Assembly: GCF_003054045.1 (NCBI RefSeq)
Contig: NZ_QBKH01000001.1
Location: 744,001 to 808,000, forward strand
DNA from: Sphingobacterium faecium
Lineage (GTDB): Bacteria; Bacteroidota; Bacteroidia; Sphingobacteriales; Sphingobacteriaceae
DNA: 64,000 nt
Direction of reading: 5' to 3'
The position numbers and the translations under genes were made by a program. The stretch's first letter is position 1; each line of letters opens with the position of its first letter. A model generated the notes under the pieces. It saw only the letters and a program-made list of their open reading frames with translations. It made no database searches and had not been told where the DNA came from. Shown here one piece after another: positions 53,683-62,307 of the stretch.

Positions 53683-54915
53683 TTAACCAAAAAAGATATA
53701 GGCTAAAATAATAGCCGCAATTAAGCCCACTAAATCAGCTATCAGGCCACATATAAGAGCATGTCTGGTATTTTTAATACCGACAGAACCAAAATAAACG
53801 GCCAGAACATAAAAAGTTGTTTCCGACGATCCCTGAATCACACTTGCAAGTCTGCCTTGAAAGGAATCCGCTCCATAGGCTTGCATCACATCAACCATAA
53901 GACCTCGTGCACCTCCACCGCTCAGCGTTTTCATCAATCCAACCGGAAGCGCTGGCACAAAACGGGTGTCTAAACCAAAATAAGCAAAGCATGAACCGAT
54001 TGCATTCACGATATAATCCATACATCCGGTAGTTCTAAAAGCAGAAATAGCAACCAAAATAGCGATTAAAAAAGGAATGATCATAATGGACGTTTTAAAT
54101 CCATCTTTAGCCCCATCAATAAAAGCATCATATACATTTAGTTTTTTAAATGCACCATAAACGATAAATAGGATGATAATTGAAAAGATTAAAACGCCAC
54201 CAATTAATCCAGTTACAATTTCAATTTTTTCAGGAGGTAAGCCATTTAAACCAAAATATAGTGCAGCCATTAAAACAACAAAGCTGCCCAAAAAAATGAG
54301 TATAGGTAGTTTAAATAGGTTTATTTTCTGAAAAAAAGCAACAGCTACCATACCAGATATAAAGGAAATAAATGTTCCAATTAAAGCTGGAATAAAAATA
54401 TCAGCAGGATTTGCGGCACCATTAGCCATCCGTAATGCAATGACTGATGTAGGAATTAGTGCGATACCAGCTGTGTTTAAGACCAAAAACATGATTTGCG
54501 CATTTGTCGCTGTTTCTTTTTCAGGATTGAGTTCCTGTAGTTCTTGCATTGCCTTAAGTCCAACAGGCGTGGCGGCATTATCCAAGCCAAGCATATTTGC
54601 AGAAAAATTCATGATAATAGAACCATTTGCAGGGTGATTTTTTGGAATCCCAGGAAATAGCTTACTAAAAAAAGGATTAACCGCTTTAGCAAACAATGTA
54701 ATCATACCCGCTTTCTCACCAACTTTCATGATTCCTAACCAGAAAGTCATCATACCAACTAACCCTAACGAAATTTCAGCCCCATTTTTAGCACTGTCAA
54801 ACATGCCATTGATTATTTTCATGAAAATCTCGGTATCACCAAAAAAAATGAGCTTGATCAAAGCAACAATGAATGCAATAACAAAAAAGGAGATCCAAAC
54901 GATATTTAGTGCCAT
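53683..54915 (-). CDS. SpmA/SpmB fusion, nucleoside-recognition domain membrane protein
   Basis: A 410-residue inner-membrane protein. The first half (GMMTFWLGIMKVGEKAGMI and MNFSANMLGLDNAATPVGLKAMQ) matches SpmA and the second (TSIMIIPFLIAILVAISAFR, SGGGARGLMVDVM) matches SpmB. Both belong to the Gate/nucleoside-recognition family. In Bacillus the two are separate genes needed for spore core dehydration. Here they are fused in an organism that does not form spores, so the function must differ, perhaps small-molecule transport. It is 20 bp upstream of mgsA on the same strand. Confidence 0.9.
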   Translation of the reverse strand: MALNIVWISFFVIAFIVALIKLIFFGDTEIFMKIINGMFDSAKNGAEISLGLVGMMTFWLGIMKVGEKAGMITLFAKAVNPFFSKLFPGIPKNHPANGSIIMNFSANMLGLDNAATPVGLKAMQELQELNPEKETATNAQIMFLVLNTAGIALIPTSVIALRMANGAANPADIFIPALIGTFISFISGMVAVAFFQKINLFKLPILIFLGSFVVLMAALYFGLNGLPPEKIEIVTGLIGGVLIFSIIILFIVYGAFKKLNVYDAFIDGAKDGFKTSIMIIPFLIAILVAISAFRTTGCMDYIVNAIGSCFAYFGLDTRFVPALPVGLMKTLSGGGARGLMVDVMQAYGADSFQGRLASVIQGSSETTFYVLAVYFGSVGIKNTRHALICGLIADLVGLIAAIILAYIFFG

Positions 54916-54946
54916 ATTGATTTAAAATATGCGTAAATGTAAACTT

Positions 54947-56002
54947 TTACAACCTATCCATCAACTTAGACCAAGGATTTTTCTTGTTTTTAGCATTATT
55001 TTCTTTGATCAAATGATCTACGATCTGATTCAATTGATATTCATTATCACTCATAAGTCTATCTGCCAGAGAGATGAGCTTTTGGATGTTGTTTTGTGAA
55101 GCTGCATCCATGGAAGATTCAACACTTGACATATTTGTTGGCTCCAAACGAATATAATTTTTAGATTTTCGATTGAACTTAAATAATTGCTCAATAAAAA
55201 ACTCTGTGCTTTCAGAAGACGCGCTTGTCATGATATCGACTAATGCGGGCCCAATCTGAATAGCTAATTTTTTCTTAAAATGTTCATAATTATAAGCGGT
55301 CTTTGCTATACCCGTGCCTAAAGAAACCATAAATAGATCGTTTATTTCCGTGTCTTCAAAGGCCTTCATCACTTCCAATAAAGCACAAATGGATGGATTT
55401 TGAGCCACCATTCCACCATCAACCAATGGAAATCTTGTTCCAGCTATGGAGTAGATTTCAGCAACAGAGAAATAGGTGGGGGCTGCTGAGGTCGCCCGGC
55501 AAACGTCTTTTAAATAGAAGTCGCGAGCTGTACCATGCGTGATGGCCTTTTGCTGTCTGAAAAAATGATTCTTTCGGAGTTCGATGTTATAAGCGGTGAT
55601 GATACATGGCTTGATGAGCTGACTTAACTTCGTTTCTCCAAAATACTCTGCCAATACACTCTCTAATGCATTAGCGGAATATAATTCGCTTACCAGGCCA
55701 AATTCACTTAAAAATTTTCTCCATTTTGTAGTTTTAAAAATGTCACTACCATGAGATACATAGAGATTTAGCGCTTCTTTAGCAGAATATTTAGGTTTTA
55801 AAGGGTTTTCATCACTCGGGTACAATAGAATACAGGCCAGAATACCTCCCGTACTTGTGCCTGCTATGAAATCAAAATATTCAGCAATTCGAGCATCAGG
55901 GTCATTGCATTTTTTTTGAAGAATTTCTTCTAATACCACTAATACCATTGCTGGTATTACACCTCTAATCCCACCTCCATCTATGGAAAGTATATTTTTC
56001 AT
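54947..56002 (-). CDS. Patatin-like phospholipase
   Basis: A 351-residue cytosolic lipid hydrolase. The catalytic pieces are complete: the oxyanion loop GGGIRG (9-14), the nucleophile Ser50 in GTSTGG, and the catalytic Asp in VDGGMVAQNPS near residue 217. The layout is FabD/lysophospholipase-like, close to the patatins used as CBASS effectors, but no nucleotide cyclase or other defence gene is adjacent. A C-terminal helical region of about 80 residues follows the core. It probably releases fatty acids from phospholipids. Confidence 0.9.
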   Translation of the reverse strand: MKNILSIDGGGIRGVIPAMVLVVLEEILQKKCNDPDARIAEYFDFIAGTSTGGILACILLYPSDENPLKPKYSAKEALNLYVSHGSDIFKTTKWRKFLSEFGLVSELYSANALESVLAEYFGETKLSQLIKPCIITAYNIELRKNHFFRQQKAITHGTARDFYLKDVCRATSAAPTYFSVAEIYSIAGTRFPLVDGGMVAQNPSICALLEVMKAFEDTEINDLFMVSLGTGIAKTAYNYEHFKKKLAIQIGPALVDIMTSASSESTEFFIEQLFKFNRKSKNYIRLEPTNMSSVESSMDAASQNNIQKLISLADRLMSDNEYQLNQIVDHLIKENNAKNKKNPWSKLMDRL

Positions 56003-56141
56003 TTTTAATGTTTATCCTTATAAAAATAGGATTAAATAATGAAATAGGTAAATGCTTTTTCTCTTTTATTTATTGGATATGGCTTTGTTTGTAAAACAAT
56101 TACTGTCGAGTGACATGAATCTATCAAATTAGAGTTCAATT

Positions 56142-56182
56142 AAAAAGGGTGCGATTATTAAACAAATAATCGCACCCTTTTT
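56142..56182 (-). terminator. Rho-independent terminator of lysS
   Basis: A perfect 18-bp stem (56142-56159 with 56165-56182), with AAAAA/TTTTT ends. Confidence 0.9.
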
Positions 56183-56196
56183 GGTCAAATAGTGAC

Positions 56197-57915
56197 TTAA
56201 GAAAACCAAGCCAAGACTTCGTCTTTTGTTGGCATTGTGATTTCTAATTTCATTTTTTTACGCATTCCACCTAAGTCGTTAAACACTTTATTAGGATTAG
56301 CCTCTTTCAATTCAGGTATAGTATTAAAACCCATTTTTTGTAATACAGGTACCCATTCCGCAGGAATTCCTAATGCTATATAATCCTCAGTTGAAGCAAC
56401 TGTTGCAATCTTTTCTGGACGCATTTGAGGAAAGAATAATACTTCTTGAATAGAAGCATTATTGGTTAGGAACATAATTAAACGATCCATACCAATACCT
56501 AAACCAGAGGTTGGAGGCATACCATACTCCAATGCACGTAGAAAGTCTTGATCGATAAACATGGCTTCATCATCTCCACGAGCGGATAATGCCATTTGTG
56601 CTTCAAAACGTTCGCGCTGATCAATAGGGTCATTCAACTCTGAATAAGCATTTGCGATTTCTTTACCACAGACCATTAATTCAAAGCGTTCAGTAATCTC
56701 TGGATTATCGCGGTGCTTTTTAGTCAATGGAGACATTTCTTTTGGATAATCTGTGATAAACGTCGGTTGAATATATTTGCCTTCACATTTTTCGCCAAAA
56801 ATCTCATCAATTAATTTTCCTTTACCCATGGTGTTGTTCACCGCAATTCCCATTTCCTTAGCAGCTTCGAAAATTTCTTGTTCAGATTTCCCTGTGATAT
56901 CAAAGCCTGTAAATTCCTTAATTGAATCCGCCATGGTAATCCTTTTGTACGGAGCACGGAAATCGATTTCATGTTCACCGAATGTCGTTTTCGTTGTTCC
57001 ATTTACAGCAATTGCACAGTGCTCTAACAATTGTTCTGTAAATTTCATCATCCAGTTGTAGTCTTTATAAGCTACATAAATTTCCATTGCTGTAAATTCT
57101 GGATTGTGTGTGCGATCCATACCTTCATTTCTGAAGTTTTTTGAAAATTCGTAAACACCATCAAAACCGCCCACGATCAAGCGTTTCAGATACAATTCAT
57201 TTGCGATACGCAAATATAGAGGCATATCTAAAGCATTGTGATGCGTTATAAATGGACGAGCTGCCGCACCCCCAGGGATAGACTGTAGAACTGGAGTTTC
57301 CACTTCCATGTAACCTGCGTCATTAAAGAAGTTACGCATAGCGCTAAACAACTTCGTTCTTTTGACGAAGATCTCTTTATTTTGCGGATTAACAACAAGA
57401 TCAACGTAACGCATTCTATAGCGTAATTCGGGATCTGTAAAAGCATCGTATGTTTTTCCTTCTGCAGTTTTTACAATTGGAAGAGGGCGTAATGACTTCG
57501 ATAATACTGTTAATTTTTCAACGTGAACACAGATTGCTTCCGTTTGAGTTGTAAAAACATAGCCTTTGATTCCAACGATGTCACCAATATCTAATAATTT
57601 TTTAAACACGATATTGTACATCGTTTTATCCTCATCAGGACAGATGTCATCACGTTTTATATAAGCCTGAATACGGCCTGAACTATCTTGAATTTCAAAG
57701 AATGAGGCATTTCCCATGACACGACGGCTCATGATACGTCCCGCAATGCTTATATTCTTATAGTTAAGCTTATCTCTATCGTAATTTTTTAATATATCAG
57801 CAGCATTTGCACTGATCTCAAACTCTTCAGCCGGATAGGGGTCGATACCCAAATCCACAAGAGATTGCAATGCCTGTCTTCTTAATTGTTCCTGTTCGGA
57901 TAATACAGTACTCAT
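56197..57915 (-). CDS. lysS: Lysyl-tRNA synthetase, class II
   Basis: Charges tRNA-Lys. The N-terminal OB domain (residues 55-160) is followed by class II motifs, ending in motif 3 [16 protein letters not shown] near residue 480. The 572-residue length exceeds the roughly 505 of E. coli because of an extra C-terminal segment of about 65 residues ([20 protein letters not shown] onward), which looks like a small helical domain found in this phylum. The start at 57915 follows a TATTTTTG promoter with a leader of about 30 nt. Confidence 0.97.
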   Translation of the reverse strand: MSTVLSEQEQLRRQALQSLVDLGIDPYPAEEFEISANAADILKNYDRDKLNYKNISIAGRIMSRRVMGNASFFEIQDSSGRIQAYIKRDDICPDEDKTMYNIVFKKLLDIGDIVGIKGYVFTTQTEAICVHVEKLTVLSKSLRPLPIVKTAEGKTYDAFTDPELRYRMRYVDLVVNPQNKEIFVKRTKLFSAMRNFFNDAGYMEVETPVLQSIPGGAAARPFITHHNALDMPLYLRIANELYLKRLIVGGFDGVYEFSKNFRNEGMDRTHNPEFTAMEIYVAYKDYNWMMKFTEQLLEHCAIAVNGTTKTTFGEHEIDFRAPYKRITMADSIKEFTGFDITGKSEQEIFEAAKEMGIAVNNTMGKGKLIDEIFGEKCEGKYIQPTFITDYPKEMSPLTKKHRDNPEITERFELMVCGKEIANAYSELNDPIDQRERFEAQMALSARGDDEAMFIDQDFLRALEYGMPPTSGLGIGMDRLIMFLTNNASIQEVLFFPQMRPEKIATVASTEDYIALGIPAEWVPVLQKMGFNTIPELKEANPNKVFNDLGGMRKKMKLEITMPTKDEVLAWFS

Positions 57916-57945
57916 TGGTAAGGATTAAATAATATAAAAATCAGA

Positions 57946-57953
57946 CAAAAATA
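57946..57953 (-). promoter_or_regulatory. TAnnTTTG (-7) promoter element for lysS
   Basis: TATTTTTG on the minus strand, 30 nt upstream of the ATG. Confidence 0.6.
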
Positions 57954-58152
57954 GCTTTTTTTTTGCATTTATAGGAGCTCAAACTATTTTATATTTTATA
58001 ATAATAATCCTGTAGCATAATGTTACTGGAGATCGTTATTAAACTGTACTTAATAAATAGCATGACAAAAATTGAAATAAAGACTTTTAGAATCTTAATT
58101 TAGAAAGTATTATTTTAGATAAAGATTAGGAAATTAATATAGTCTTATTTGA

Positions 58153-58758
58153 GTGAGCATTATACAATCATACTTTAAAAAGGAAAAGCAAGAAACGCTG
58201 AAAGGTGCACTGGAAGAGTGTTTGCGTGATCGTGAGCAAGGGAAGGCTTTTGTCTATAAAAAGTACTATGGCTACTTAATGGCTATCATTATTCGCTATG
58301 TTAAATCCGATGTAGATGCAGAAGAGTTAACGAATGAATCATTTATACGAATTTTCAGACGTTTGGATTCTTTTAATCATTTAGTTGAAGAAGAGGTGTT
58401 AGAAAAATCATTTCGATCATGGATCGGTAGAATTGCAGCTAATATTTCGATTGATTTCCTGCGTTCAAAAAAGCAGATGACTTCATTGGAAGATGTGGCA
58501 GAAAATAGTATACATGTTCCGATGGTCTATAATTCAAGTAATTTAGAGGTTAGCGATATCATGAAGTTATTGGATTCATTACCTGAATTGCAGCGTATCA
58601 TATTCAATTTATATGAGATTGAAGGTTTTTCACATGATGAAATTGCAAAACAGCTATTAATTCCCGATAGCACCTCCCGCACTTATCTTACTCGAGCAAA
58701 GCAAAAACTAAGAATGCTTTATTTGGAACAGAATAAGATAGGACAGGAATTTAAATAA
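58153..58758 (+). CDS. ECF-family RNA polymerase sigma factor
   Basis: A 201-residue sigma-70 group 4 factor starting with GTG. Region 2 (KKYYGYLMAIIIRYVKSDVD, with AEELTNESFIRIFRRLDSF binding the -10 element and core) lies at about residues 37-77. Region 4 (LPELQRIIFNLYEIEGFSHD, HTH AKQLLIPDSTSRTYLTRAKQ) lies at about 141-181. It is followed after 18 bp by the predicted dual-membrane anti-sigma factor, with which it is presumably co-transcribed and by which it is held inactive. No TAnnTTTG element lies upstream, so it may control its own promoter. Confidence 0.93.
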   Translation: MSIIQSYFKKEKQETLKGALEECLRDREQGKAFVYKKYYGYLMAIIIRYVKSDVDAEELTNESFIRIFRRLDSFNHLVEEEVLEKSFRSWIGRIAANISIDFLRSKKQMTSLEDVAENSIHVPMVYNSSNLEVSDIMKLLDSLPELQRIIFNLYEIEGFSHDEIAKQLLIPDSTSRTYLTRAKQKLRMLYLEQNKIGQEFK

Positions 58759-58776
58759 TAAGAAGTAGTTACTAAG

Positions 58777-60117
58777 ATGACAAAAGAAAAAGATAAGGAA
58801 TTGATAGACGACATCGTCGATAAAATGAAAGCTCATGAGCTTCCTTATTTGGAAGGGGCTTGGGAAAAATTTGCGTCAAATCATACTACTCTTGTTTCAA
58901 AAAAACAAGTTAATTGGAAGTATTGGAGTGCAGCCGCAGCAGTATTATGTATTGCCGGTGCTTCATTCTTATATCTAAGACACTTACCTCAAGAGGATTT
59001 ACCTGCTGTCGCCCACATAAAATTAGTAGAAAAACTGGTTGAACAAAAGGATGATTTAGATACAACAATCGATTCTCCGACATGGTCATTCAGTGATCCT
59101 AAGACAAATCGTGCTGAAGCCAATTCCAATTCTAGTGATCAAAGTCCTGTTCGTGCCATAGGTCATGATGAGCATAACAGGCTTGCTGCTGGGCATGACT
59201 TCAGCTTTTCAACCCCAACTTTCAATGATCATGATCAAAAAAATGATTTTATAGATCCTCAACCTTCAACGATTAAAGATATTGTAGAAACAAAAAGAGA
59301 GGGGGTAAAGGATCATAATTTAGTAACCAATAGTAGTGTCAATAAGAATAAAGAGACTACGCGTTCCATTGCAGAAAAACTGGAAAGCCTCGGATCTTTA
59401 TATCCTGGAAATTCAGAAAAGCATGATTTTGCTTCAGCTATTAAAAAGTGGGAAATAGGAGCCTTTGTATCCCCATCTTCAACTGTTGATAAGATGAGCT
59501 TAGGTGGAGGTTTAAGTTTAGCTTACCAAGTCACGGATAAAATCAGTATTCGATCGGGAGTTTCTATGCAACAATATGGTGCAGGGGCAAATCGACAAAA
59601 TAATTTAAGCGCTGTGCAATCAGCTAGTATGTCCTATAATGCAGCGGTATCCAATAATCCAGTCATCAAAAATGATGAATCATTGCTATTGGCTAAACAG
59701 CAAGCTCCAGATAAAGAATTAAGTGCTGTCAATAATAAACTTTTGACCATTGATATACCCGTTGATGTACGTTATCATGTAACGAAGAGTTTCTACACTT
59801 CAGTGGGCGTATCTTATGTAGGTGTATTAGATCAAACGCAAGAAAATTATTTTGTAAATGGAATCAATGAGCATACTGCTGCAGATAATGGCAATGCAGT
59901 TTACGCTCCAGAAAACATGAAACAATCCTTTAAAGGTAATGCCGTTAATACAAATGAGTTTAACGGGTTTGTCAATTTTTCTGTTGGAAAAAAGATGCAA
60001 GTAGGAAAGAAATTGTCTGTCGCAGTCGAACCCTTTGTAAAGCTTCCTATTGGCGGGCTTAAATCCACCGATTTGAACTATACCAATGGAGGTTTAAAAG
60101 TGGTGACCAGCTTTTAA
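58777..60117 (+). CDS. Predicted dual-membrane-spanning anti-sigma factor with outer-membrane barrel
   Basis: A 446-residue protein. Residues 1-48 are a short cytosolic anti-sigma-like segment (DDIVDKMKAHELPYLEGAWE). Residues 49-67 form one inner-membrane helix. Residues 68-222 are a polar, repeat-free, probably disordered periplasmic linker. Residues 223-446 form an outer-membrane beta-barrel-like domain (KWEIGAFVSPSSTVDKMSLG, DIPVDVRYHVTKSFYTSVGV, FVKLPIGGL) ending VVTSF with terminal Phe. There is no FecR domain. The layout matches the Dma anti-sigma proteins reported in Bacteroides thetaiotaomicron, as I recall. It follows the ECF sigma gene by 18 bp. Confidence 0.8.
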   Translation: MTKEKDKELIDDIVDKMKAHELPYLEGAWEKFASNHTTLVSKKQVNWKYWSAAAAVLCIAGASFLYLRHLPQEDLPAVAHIKLVEKLVEQKDDLDTTIDSPTWSFSDPKTNRAEANSNSSDQSPVRAIGHDEHNRLAAGHDFSFSTPTFNDHDQKNDFIDPQPSTIKDIVETKREGVKDHNLVTNSSVNKNKETTRSIAEKLESLGSLYPGNSEKHDFASAIKKWEIGAFVSPSSTVDKMSLGGGLSLAYQVTDKISIRSGVSMQQYGAGANRQNNLSAVQSASMSYNAAVSNNPVIKNDESLLLAKQQAPDKELSAVNNKLLTIDIPVDVRYHVTKSFYTSVGVSYVGVLDQTQENYFVNGINEHTAADNGNAVYAPENMKQSFKGNAVNTNEFNGFVNFSVGKKMQVGKKLSVAVEPFVKLPIGGLKSTDLNYTNGGLKVVTSF

Positions 60118-60725
60118 ATTTGGTCAATACGTACAGCTCCCATTCCAGCAGCTAAAGCTCCCTGTACTCCAGGTACTCCATCTTCATATACTAAACATTT
60201 TGATGGGTCTATCTGCAATCTCTCTGCGGCCAAGAGAAATGGTTCCGGAGAAGGTTTGCCATGAGCAGTATCACCAGCACATACCAAAGTTTCCAATTTA
60301 TCCAAGACATCAAGAACCGTGAGTGTAATATTTAAGGTTGATCTTGATCCTCCTGATACTGCTGCAATACGTTTCTTACCAATTTGAAATTTTAAATGCT
60401 CGACGACATAATCTATAGGTTGTGTTTCTTGAATAAATCGTTCTATAAAAATGGCTGATTTACGAGTTGAAAATTCCTGAACATCAAAAGTTTTATGATA
60501 TCGGACACCTATTTCTTTGGCTACAGCAACAGTAGGCCAGCCAGCAGTTTCATCGATGAGGCTATCATCTAATGAAACATCATATTCTGCAGCAGCAGCC
60601 ACATATGCTGCTTTGTGTGCACTTATATTATCAGCTAATGTTCCATCCACATCAAATAATAAGGCTTCGTATGATTCGGCTATTTCATTAAGTTTATTGA
60701 ATTTCGCTATTGATTCAGGTGACAT
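60114..60725 (-). CDS. HAD-superfamily phosphatase (beta-phosphoglucomutase-like)
   Basis: A 203-residue cytosolic hydrolase. The nucleophile motif is LLFDVDGTLADN (about residues 18-29), motif II lies in AVSGGSRSTL, and the C-terminal motif in VYEDGVPGVQGALAAGMGAV matches subclass IA (phosphoglycolate phosphatase/beta-phosphoglucomutase). The substrate is unknown. Its stop codon overlaps the stop of the barrel protein gene through TTAA. Confidence 0.9.
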   Translation of the reverse strand: MSPESIAKFNKLNEIAESYEALLFDVDGTLADNISAHKAAYVAAAAEYDVSLDDSLIDETAGWPTVAVAKEIGVRYHKTFDVQEFSTRKSAIFIERFIQETQPIDYVVEHLKFQIGKKRIAAVSGGSRSTLNITLTVLDVLDKLETLVCAGDTAHGKPSPEPFLLAAERLQIDPSKCLVYEDGVPGVQGALAAGMGAVRIDQI

Positions 60726-60754
60726 ATGTTAATTTTATTGTGCAAACTTACAAA

Positions 60755-60781
60755 AAAAGCTAGTCTTAACGACTAGCTTTT
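60755..60781 (-). terminator. Terminator hairpin enclosing the proline dehydrogenase stop codon
   Basis: A perfect 11-bp stem (60755-60765 with 60771-60781). The 5-nt loop (60766-60770) contains the stop codon at 60766-60768. A T run follows on the minus strand. Confidence 0.85.
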
Positions 60782-61962
60782 CTTCTTTGTTTTTCTTTCA
60801 TGATTAAACCCAGCTCGCGACCTGTTTGGCCTGCAACTGATGTATTTTCCTGTGCTCTACGGAATAAATAGGGCATCACAGCCTTAATCGGTCCATAAGG
60901 CATATATTTTGCTACATTATAGTTTGATTCGGATAGGTTGAATGTCAAATTATCGGACATTCCCAACAATTGTGCAAAATAGATGCGGTCACTTCTATGG
61001 TCAATACCACGTCTGTCTAGTTCATTTGCTAACAAAAGACTGCTTTCCTCATTATGAGTACCTGCCATCATACCAAAGCGATCGATATGATCTAATATGA
61101 AATGGATAGCCGCATCATAATCTTTATCAGTTGCTGCTTTTGTTGGTTGGATAGGATCTGGGTAACCTTTTTCTGCAGCTCTTTGTCTCTCAATCTCCAT
61201 ATATGCACCACGTACAATTTTAGCACCGATGAAGAAATTTTGTGTGTTAGCATAATCAAAATCAGCTTTTAATGATGCTAATTTATCGTGACGGTATAAT
61301 TGATAGGTGTTATATACAATAGGTTGTTCTTTATTGTATTTTTCCATCATATCACGTGCGATATCATCAATAGCATCTTGGATCCAAGAGTGTTCGGCAT
61401 CGATTAATACCTTCACATTTGCCTCATAACAAGCCTTGCAAATTTGATCACAACGATCATACATTCTGTCGTATTCCGCTTGTTCTGCTTCCGTTAATGT
61501 TTTGTTTGCATTTACTTTTTCAAATAAATCAAAACGGCCTAATCCAGTAGGTTTAAATACAGAAAAAGGAATGTATTTGTTTGTTTGAGCTGCAACTACT
61601 GTACGTAAAGTCTCTTTAAAAGTAGCATCAAATGCCGCTTCTGTATCTTCACCTTCTACCGAATAGTCTAAAATTGTACCGACGTTGTTTTCGCCCAAAT
61701 GGTTAATTGCTGCTGTACAGCCTTCAATTGTTTCACCTCCGCAAAATTGCTTGAAGATTGTAGATTTTATGATTCCTTGGATAGGCAATCCAATATGAAG
61801 TGCAAAATTAGTGATTGGAGGACCCACTTTTACTAAAAAGTTGCTAGCTATTACTTTGTAAAGTAAATAAGCACGATCTAAATCTTTGTCGGTTTTACTT
61901 TTGAATGCAATTTCTGTATTATCAAAAGATAGTTTTCTGGTTTCAGCAATCTGTGTCATCAT
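60766..61962 (-). CDS. Proline dehydrogenase (monofunctional)
   Basis: FAD enzyme that oxidises proline to pyrroline-5-carboxylate, the first step of proline use. The 398-residue product lacks the dehydrogenase domain of PutA. Family motifs include KVLIDAEHSWIQDAIDDIAR, VYNTYQLYRHDKLASL, FFIGAKIVRGAYME and the C-terminal PYGPIKAVMPYLFRRAQEN, where PRODH enzymes bind substrate. A second Met follows the first; either could start. The promoter TACATTTG lies 17 nt upstream. Confidence 0.94.
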   Translation of the reverse strand: MMTQIAETRKLSFDNTEIAFKSKTDKDLDRAYLLYKVIASNFLVKVGPPITNFALHIGLPIQGIIKSTIFKQFCGGETIEGCTAAINHLGENNVGTILDYSVEGEDTEAAFDATFKETLRTVVAAQTNKYIPFSVFKPTGLGRFDLFEKVNANKTLTEAEQAEYDRMYDRCDQICKACYEANVKVLIDAEHSWIQDAIDDIARDMMEKYNKEQPIVYNTYQLYRHDKLASLKADFDYANTQNFFIGAKIVRGAYMEIERQRAAEKGYPDPIQPTKAATDKDYDAAIHFILDHIDRFGMMAGTHNEESSLLLANELDRRGIDHRSDRIYFAQLLGMSDNLTFNLSESNYNVAKYMPYGPIKAVMPYLFRRAQENTSVAGQTGRELGLIMKEKQRRKASR

Positions 61963-61978
61963 TTTAATCTAATCCACA

Positions 61979-61986
61979 CAAATGTA
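61979..61986 (-). promoter_or_regulatory. TAnnTTTG (-7) promoter element for proline dehydrogenase
   Basis: TACATTTG on the minus strand, 16-17 nt upstream of the ATG. Confidence 0.6.
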
Positions 61987-62040
61987 GTAAATTCAAAAAT
62001 ATTACCACTTATTGATTAGGAGATTCCTGAAATATTAACT

Positions 62041-62048
62041 TATTTTTG
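62041..62048 (+). promoter_or_regulatory. TAnnTTTG (-7) promoter element abutting the S4 gene start
   Basis: TATTTTTG. Only 4 nt separate it from the ATG at 62053, the same spacing as at ysxC. Confidence 0.65.
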
Positions 62049-62052
62049 CTGT

Positions 62053-62259
62053 ATGCAAACATTCAAAATCGAAGGAGAATATATTCCATTAATTCAGTTA
62101 CTAAAAGCTTTAAACTGGGTGGAGCATGGTGCTATGGCTCAGTTAGTTGTAACTGAGGGCATGGTGACTGTTAATGGTGAGGTAGATTACCGGAAAAGAC
62201 TGAAAGTTAGACCTCATGATATCGTGGAATTTGAAGGTCAACAAGTAAAATTGGTATAA
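62053..62259 (+). CDS. S4-domain RNA-binding protein (YbcJ-like)
   Basis: A 68-residue protein that is a single S4 RNA-binding fold: FKIEGEYIPLIQLLKALNWV, then AMAQLVVTEGMVTVNGEVDY and RLKVRPHDIVEF. Members of this family (YbcJ in E. coli) bind structured RNA; the target is unknown. Only 4 nt separate it from its promoter element, so it is probably read as a leaderless mRNA. aroB starts 48 bp downstream. Confidence 0.9.
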   Translation: MQTFKIEGEYIPLIQLLKALNWVEHGAMAQLVVTEGMVTVNGEVDYRKRLKVRPHDIVEFEGQQVKLV

Positions 62260-62307
62260 TATTTAACAAAATTTGTTTATAAAAAACATTAACTGAACGC
62301 AATAGAA

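Noticed and set aside
54947..56002. Patatin as the effector of a CBASS defence system
   Set aside because: No cyclic-nucleotide synthase, ubiquitin-like or other defence gene lies nearby; the neighbours are lysS and a membrane protein.
58153..60117. Interpretation as a classic FecI/FecR/SusC regulation unit
   Set aside because: The protein after the sigma factor has no FecR domain and the only TonB receptor in the window is almost 20 kb away.
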